Below, piece by piece: positions 8,459 to 11,729 of a stretch of 11,729 nt of DNA. The notes beneath the pieces are model-generated. The model saw only the letters and a list, made by a program, of their open reading frames with translations, ran no database searches and was not told the DNA's origin. The position numbers and the translations under genes are program-made. Source of the stretch: Hepatocystis sp. ex Piliocolobus tephrosceles (taxonomy: Eukaryota > Apicomplexa > Aconoidasida > Haemosporida > Plasmodiidae); NCBI GenBank assembly GCA_902459845.2, contig CABPSV020000644.1, positions 1-11,729 of the forward strand. Direction: 5' to 3'. Numbering within the stretch: the stretch's first letter is position 1; each line of letters begins with the position of its first letter.

Positions 8459-8601
8459 TATATAATGTAATAAAATATGATAAAATTTATGAAAATTTTA
8501 CAGTATATAATAATATACTATCATTATTTATGAATATCCAAAAAATCATAAAGTTCCATTTGAATAGCATATTAGGTTACTTATGAACACATAAAAGTTA
8601 C

Positions 8602-8640
<39 letters not shown>

Positions 8641-8911
8641 TAATGTGCAGAAGTGCCATTAATACTTGTGTCATGTGTGATATTGTGAAAAATTACATAT
8701 ATTATATATTTTTGTCAATTAAACAATTTTACTCCTTTAAGTTTTTTAAAATGTCATTCAAATTAATTAAAAATATATATTAATTAGAAGTATATTTATT
8801 TGAGCAATTTAATCCAAGTCTTATATATATACATGTATACCAATACTAATAATATCACTTTATTTTATTTTTTTTAGCAGTACGTAAAAAAATAAAAAAT
8901 AAAAAAAATAA

Positions 8912-9119
8912 GGAAATAAAATACGAAAATAAAATACGGAAATAAAATACCGAAATAAAATACCGAAATAAAATACCGAAATAAAATACGGAAATAAAAT
9001 ACGGAAATAAAATACGGAAATAAAATACGGAAATAAAATAAGTAAACAAAATATGAAAATAAAATAAGTAAACAAAATAAGGAAACAAAATAAGGAAACA
9101 AAATAAGGAAATAAAATAA
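8912..9119. repeat. 13-bp minisatellite, 16 copies (GGAAATAAAATAC)
   Basis: Sixteen contiguous 13-nt units starting at 8912. The first nine are GGAAATAAAATAC or GAAAATAAAATAC/CGAAATAAAATAC; from 9029 the last base becomes A or T, and several units show GTAAACAAAATAA or GGAAACAAAATAA. The unit is not a multiple of 3 and the location is intergenic, so it is non-coding. Its lack of stops on the minus strand in all frames creates false Phe/Tyr/Leu reading frames. It lies about 0.9-1.1 kb upstream of the DHHC start. Confidence 0.95.
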
Positions 9120-9460
9120 AATAGTAGAGAATTATTTTATGTTGTAATCTCAACTATGGAAAAATTAAAAAAAAAAAAAAAATTGTCTGCAAGCTAATTA
9201 TTTTTCACTAAATAGTTAGCACATTTTTTATTTTCATTAAATTAAATGTTTAAAAAATTATATATAAATATAATGTGTTTATTTATGTTTGAGTTTAATT
9301 TACATGTAATTATACACATATTAAATGGATATAAAAATGAACTGAAAAAAAAAAAAAAAAATGTAGAGTTAATATATATATATATATATATATTTTTTTT
9401 TTGTCTTATTACAATTTGATTTATTCAGAAACATAACTTTATTAATTAATCTTAACTTTG

Positions 9461-9510
9461 TATGTATGTATGCATGTATTTATGTATGTATATATGTATG
9501 TACGTAAGTA
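9461..9510. repeat. (TATG)n tetranucleotide microsatellite
   Basis: Imperfect TATG/CATG/TACG tetranucleotides, followed by an (AT)n run to about 9539. Non-coding. Confidence 0.85.
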
Positions 9511-9515
9511 TCTAC

Positions 9516-9546
<31 letters not shown>

Positions 9547-9786
9547 TTGTATCATACATTTACCTTTTATTTATTTGTTCAAACCAGTGTGATTACATAA
9601 TTAGCGTTCTTTGTTATATTAAAAATAGAGTGTTTAAAAAAAAAAAAAAATAATAATAATAAAGTCTAATTTTACGTTCAACACAACCAATTTAAAAAAA
9701 AACAAAAATTATTAAAAAAATTCCATTATAACTTTTTTTTGCACACATATACACACAAATATACTTGCTAAAAATAACCTAACTTA

Positions 9787-9789
<3 letters not shown>

Positions 9790-9833
<44 letters not shown>
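9790..9833. repeat. (AT)22 microsatellite
   Basis: Forty-four nt of uninterrupted alternating T and A, the longest in the window, next to a very A-rich block (9850-10080). It could extrude as a cruciform and is likely length-polymorphic. Confidence 0.95.
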
Positions 9834-9838
<5 letters not shown>

Positions 9839-9852
9839 TTATATATATAAAA

Positions 9853-9887
<35 letters not shown>

Positions 9888-10918
9888 CAAAAAAAAGCAA
9901 AAAAAAACAAATAAAAACAAACAAAAAAAAAACAAAAACAAAGCAAAAACAAAAAAAAACAAAAAAATATAAAAAAAAACAAAAAAAAATATATAAATTA
10001 TCAAGAATTTTAAGATATGAACAAAAAAAAAAAAACAAAAAAAAAAATTATTTAACTAAAAAAAAAAAAAAAAATTAAAATTAAAACATGTAAAAAACAT
10101 ATAAAAAACGTATAAAAAACATATAATGGAGTGCATACTTTTTTTTAAATCATCCCACTTCATTTTTTTTTTTTTATAAAATACAATTCCTTTTTTATAT
10201 AGGAACATCACTGTGCATGTATGTATACATACATATCTACGTTTTTTTTTTTTTAACTGAACGTTGTAAAGTTTTAAATAACGCTCTTTGTTGTAATTTT
10301 TTTTCCCATTATTGATAACAATATATGTATTTGTACTTTTCCAAAAACTATAAACGTTACTTAATGTGCACACTTGTTTGATAAAATGACATAAAAATAT
10401 TTAATACTATTTTTTCGACATATTACTATTTTTTTTGGCATGGAATTACAATGATTTTCTTTATTCACAAAAAATAAAATAAAGAGTCCTTATCACGAAG
10501 AGGAGAAATACTCCTTAAAGAGTTAAAACAGCATTTAAGTAGTATATATATATATATATGTATATACATTTTGTAAAATCTAAAGCTTTGTCAAGAAAAA
10601 ATTGCAACTTAAAACTTGTGTTAATGCTGTGCTTTTAAATAGATGAAAACAAACATTTCTTATTTATTAATTTTTTTTTTAGCATTTACTTGTTTATTCG
10701 TTTTTTTATTTACCAATTTATCAGCTAATTTTTCTGTTCATCAACTAATTTTTCTTTTAGCATTGCCTTATTATTATTATTATTATTATTTATTTTTCTA
10801 AATTTTATCTCCGCCAAATTCTGAAGTACATTCATTAAACATGTTATATAAACAAAACATATTACATAAACCTATCATTTAATTATGTCACTTAATTATG
10901 TCAATTATTTTACCTAAA

Positions 10919-11030
10919 CACGTTGACTTGACCACGCTGGCTCATCATGTTGGCTGGCCACACTGACTGACCACGCTGTTTAACCACGTTGTTTAAACAT
11001 GCTACTTAAACATGTTTATATCCATGTTCA

Positions 11031-11034
<4 letters not shown>
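10919..11034. repeat. Degenerate 13-bp minisatellite, GC-richer
   Basis: Units begin at 10919 (14 nt), 10933, 10946, 10959, 10972, 10985, 10998, 11011 (12 nt) and 11023. The approximate consensus is CACGCTGNTTNAC, e.g. CACGCTGTTTAAC and CACGTTGTTTAAA. A fainter 13-nt periodicity (CATGTTATATAAA at 10840; two TTAATTATGTCA words 13 nt apart) suggests that the array once extended left. The first six units are far richer in G and C than surrounding DNA. Non-coding, in the 3' flank of the right-edge gene. Confidence 0.8.
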
Positions 11035-11061
<27 letters not shown>

Positions 11062-11180
11062 ATATTCGTTTCATTTTAAGTATTACATGTTGACATTTAA
11101 AACACGTTCAACATATTATCATATCAATTTTTTTAATTAAATTAATTTTTTTTTTTTTTTTTCTATAGCTTTAATCAATT

Positions 11181-11220
11181 TTATTTTAAGTAATTTTAAG
11201 TAATTTTAAGTAATTTTAAT
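11181..11220. repeat. 10-bp tandem repeat (TAATTTTAAG)
   Basis: Two exact copies of TAATTTTAAG at 11191 and 11201, flanked by near copies at 11181 and 11211. Non-coding, in the probable 3' UTR of the right-edge gene. Confidence 0.85.
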
Positions 11221-11403
11221 TGTTTTATCTATTCACTTATTTATTTTATTTTTTTTTTTATTTTATTTTATTTTTTATTTTTTTTTTTATGTTTTCTTTT
11301 CAATACATAACAACTGATTTTTGCTAATTTAAATAGTATGCATATGTTAGTACTTACAAGTTATATATACACTGTATATATATAAACGCCAATTTCAATT
11401 AAA

Positions 11404-11442
<39 letters not shown>

Positions 11443-11457
11443 ATATTGATATGTTAG

Positions 11458-11639
11458 TTAATTTGTGTGTAAATAGTTACATGAAATATACACACAGTAG
11501 TCGTCATTAATGTTTTGTATGTCTTTATTTTTCATTAACCAAGAATCATTGTAATATATTCCCTCATCAGGAACAGTGATTTGAAGTTTTACAAAATTAA
11601 TTCCATTTTTAATTTGTTTGTCAGGAGATTTATAATTTT
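11458..11639 (-). CDS. Last exon of an unrecognised protein gene (5' part outside window)
   Basis: The minus-strand frame is open from the right edge to TAA at 11460-11458. A clear acceptor, a T run of at least 72 nt (plus-strand A run 11658-11729) then ATCGTTTTAG, ends at 11640. The exon therefore begins at 11639 with two bases of a split codon (phase 1), giving 60 codons plus stop-proximal sequence. The protein end contains GINFVKLQITVPDEG followed by IYYNDSWLMKNKDIQ and ends DDYCVYISCNYLHTN. Composition is mixed and non-repetitive with balanced hydrophobic residues, unlike the intergenic shadow frames, so it is probably real coding sequence. I recognise no domain. If the acceptor is not used, the frame would continue upstream through CLIIVLEN and poly-Phe, which is less likely. 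Confidence 0.65.
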
Positions 11640-11655
11640 CTAAAACGATAATAAG

Positions 11656-11657
<2 letters not shown>

Positions 11658-11729
<72 letters not shown>
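11658..11729. repeat. Poly(A) run of at least 72 nt reaching the window edge
   Basis: Uninterrupted A from 11658 to the last base. On the minus strand it is the T tract before the acceptor of the right-edge gene. The true length is not visible, and homopolymers this long are error-prone in assemblies. Confidence 0.95.

Larger units (their letters stand above)
8004..11457. other. Tandem intergenic region, no convincing gene
   Basis: These 3.45 kb lie between the stop of the right-edge gene and the start of the DHHC gene, both on the minus strand. The left part should hold the DHHC 5' UTR and promoter; the right part the other gene's 3' UTR. Contents: T-rich DNA at 8004-8270; (AT)n followed by (AG)7 at about 8323-8354; A run 8427-8453; (AT)n near 8617-8636; 13-bp minisatellite 8912-9119; (TATG)n 9461-9510; (AT)22 at 9790-9833; A-rich block 9850-10080; (ATT)n 10768-10791; GC-richer 13-bp minisatellite 10919-11034; a 10-bp repeat 11181-11220; A34 at 11407-11440. 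Reading frames here are short, homopolymer-driven and lack family motifs. Confidence 0.65.

Noticed and set aside
8398..8586. Plus-strand 62-codon frame
   Set aside because: Spans a poly(A) run and begins with TTG, not ATG; the later part is plain AT-rich DNA without domain signal.
8912..9119. CRISPR-like array
   Set aside because: Units are contiguous 13-mers without spacers, in eukaryotic DNA.
8855..9153. Three overlapping minus-strand frames of Phe/Tyr/Leu/Ile repeats
   Set aside because: Created by the 13-bp minisatellite, whose unit has no stop on that strand; the same peptide in all three frames shows that it is not coding.
10056..10373. Minus-strand 105-codon frame
   Set aside because: Begins with GTG, crosses several poly(A) runs and ends in poly-Phe. 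A short piece looks less biased (NTYIVINNGKKNYNKERYLKLY), so a cryptic exon cannot be fully excluded, but no splice context supports it.
8004..11457. Centromere-like AT-rich repeat region
   Set aside because: Plasmodium centromeres are described as about 2 kb of nearly pure AT; this region is interrupted by GC-containing arrays and does not form one such block.

Overview
The window looks like nuclear DNA of a malaria parasite (genus Plasmodium). It is extremely AT-rich. Intergenic DNA is full of long poly(A)/poly(T) runs and (AT)n microsatellites, introns are short with GT..AG ends, and one large protein is loaded with Asn/Lys/Ser/Asp/Glu low-complexity repeats. The composition fits a very AT-rich lineage such as P. 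falciparum and its ape-parasite relatives (Laverania), or an avian species such as P. gallinaceum or P. relictum. I cannot choose between these from sequence alone.

There are three gene pieces. (1) Positions 1-5092, plus strand: the 3' part of a large two-exon gene whose start lies left of the window. At least 1,641 residues are visible: about ten distinct low-complexity blocks, a conserved helical region, and a C-terminal domain with four CxxC pairs. A 164-nt intron splits that domain, and the last 21 codons plus stop lie in a small exon at 5027-5092. (2) Positions 6486-8003, minus strand: a complete four-exon gene for a 283-residue DHHC-type protein S-palmitoyltransferase, reconstructed here from its splice sites. 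(3) Positions 11458-11639, minus strand: the last exon of an unrecognised gene that continues past the right edge.

Genes 1 and 2 converge on a 1.4-kb shared 3' region (5093-6485), which holds a perfect 15-bp inverted repeat and several simple repeats. Genes 3 and 2 are in tandem on the minus strand. The 3.45 kb between them (8004-11457) shows no convincing gene. It should hold the DHHC 5' UTR and promoter and the gene 3 3' UTR, and it contains two unrelated 13-bp minisatellites, one A-rich and one unusually GC-rich for this DNA.

The most striking non-gene signal is a 197-nt uninterrupted purine tract inside gene 1, with 21 GGG runs spaced exactly 9 nt apart. It is a strong G-quadruplex/triplex candidate in an AT-rich genome. 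I see no mobile element, CRISPR array, tRNA or rRNA, and no evidence that the three genes share a pathway.
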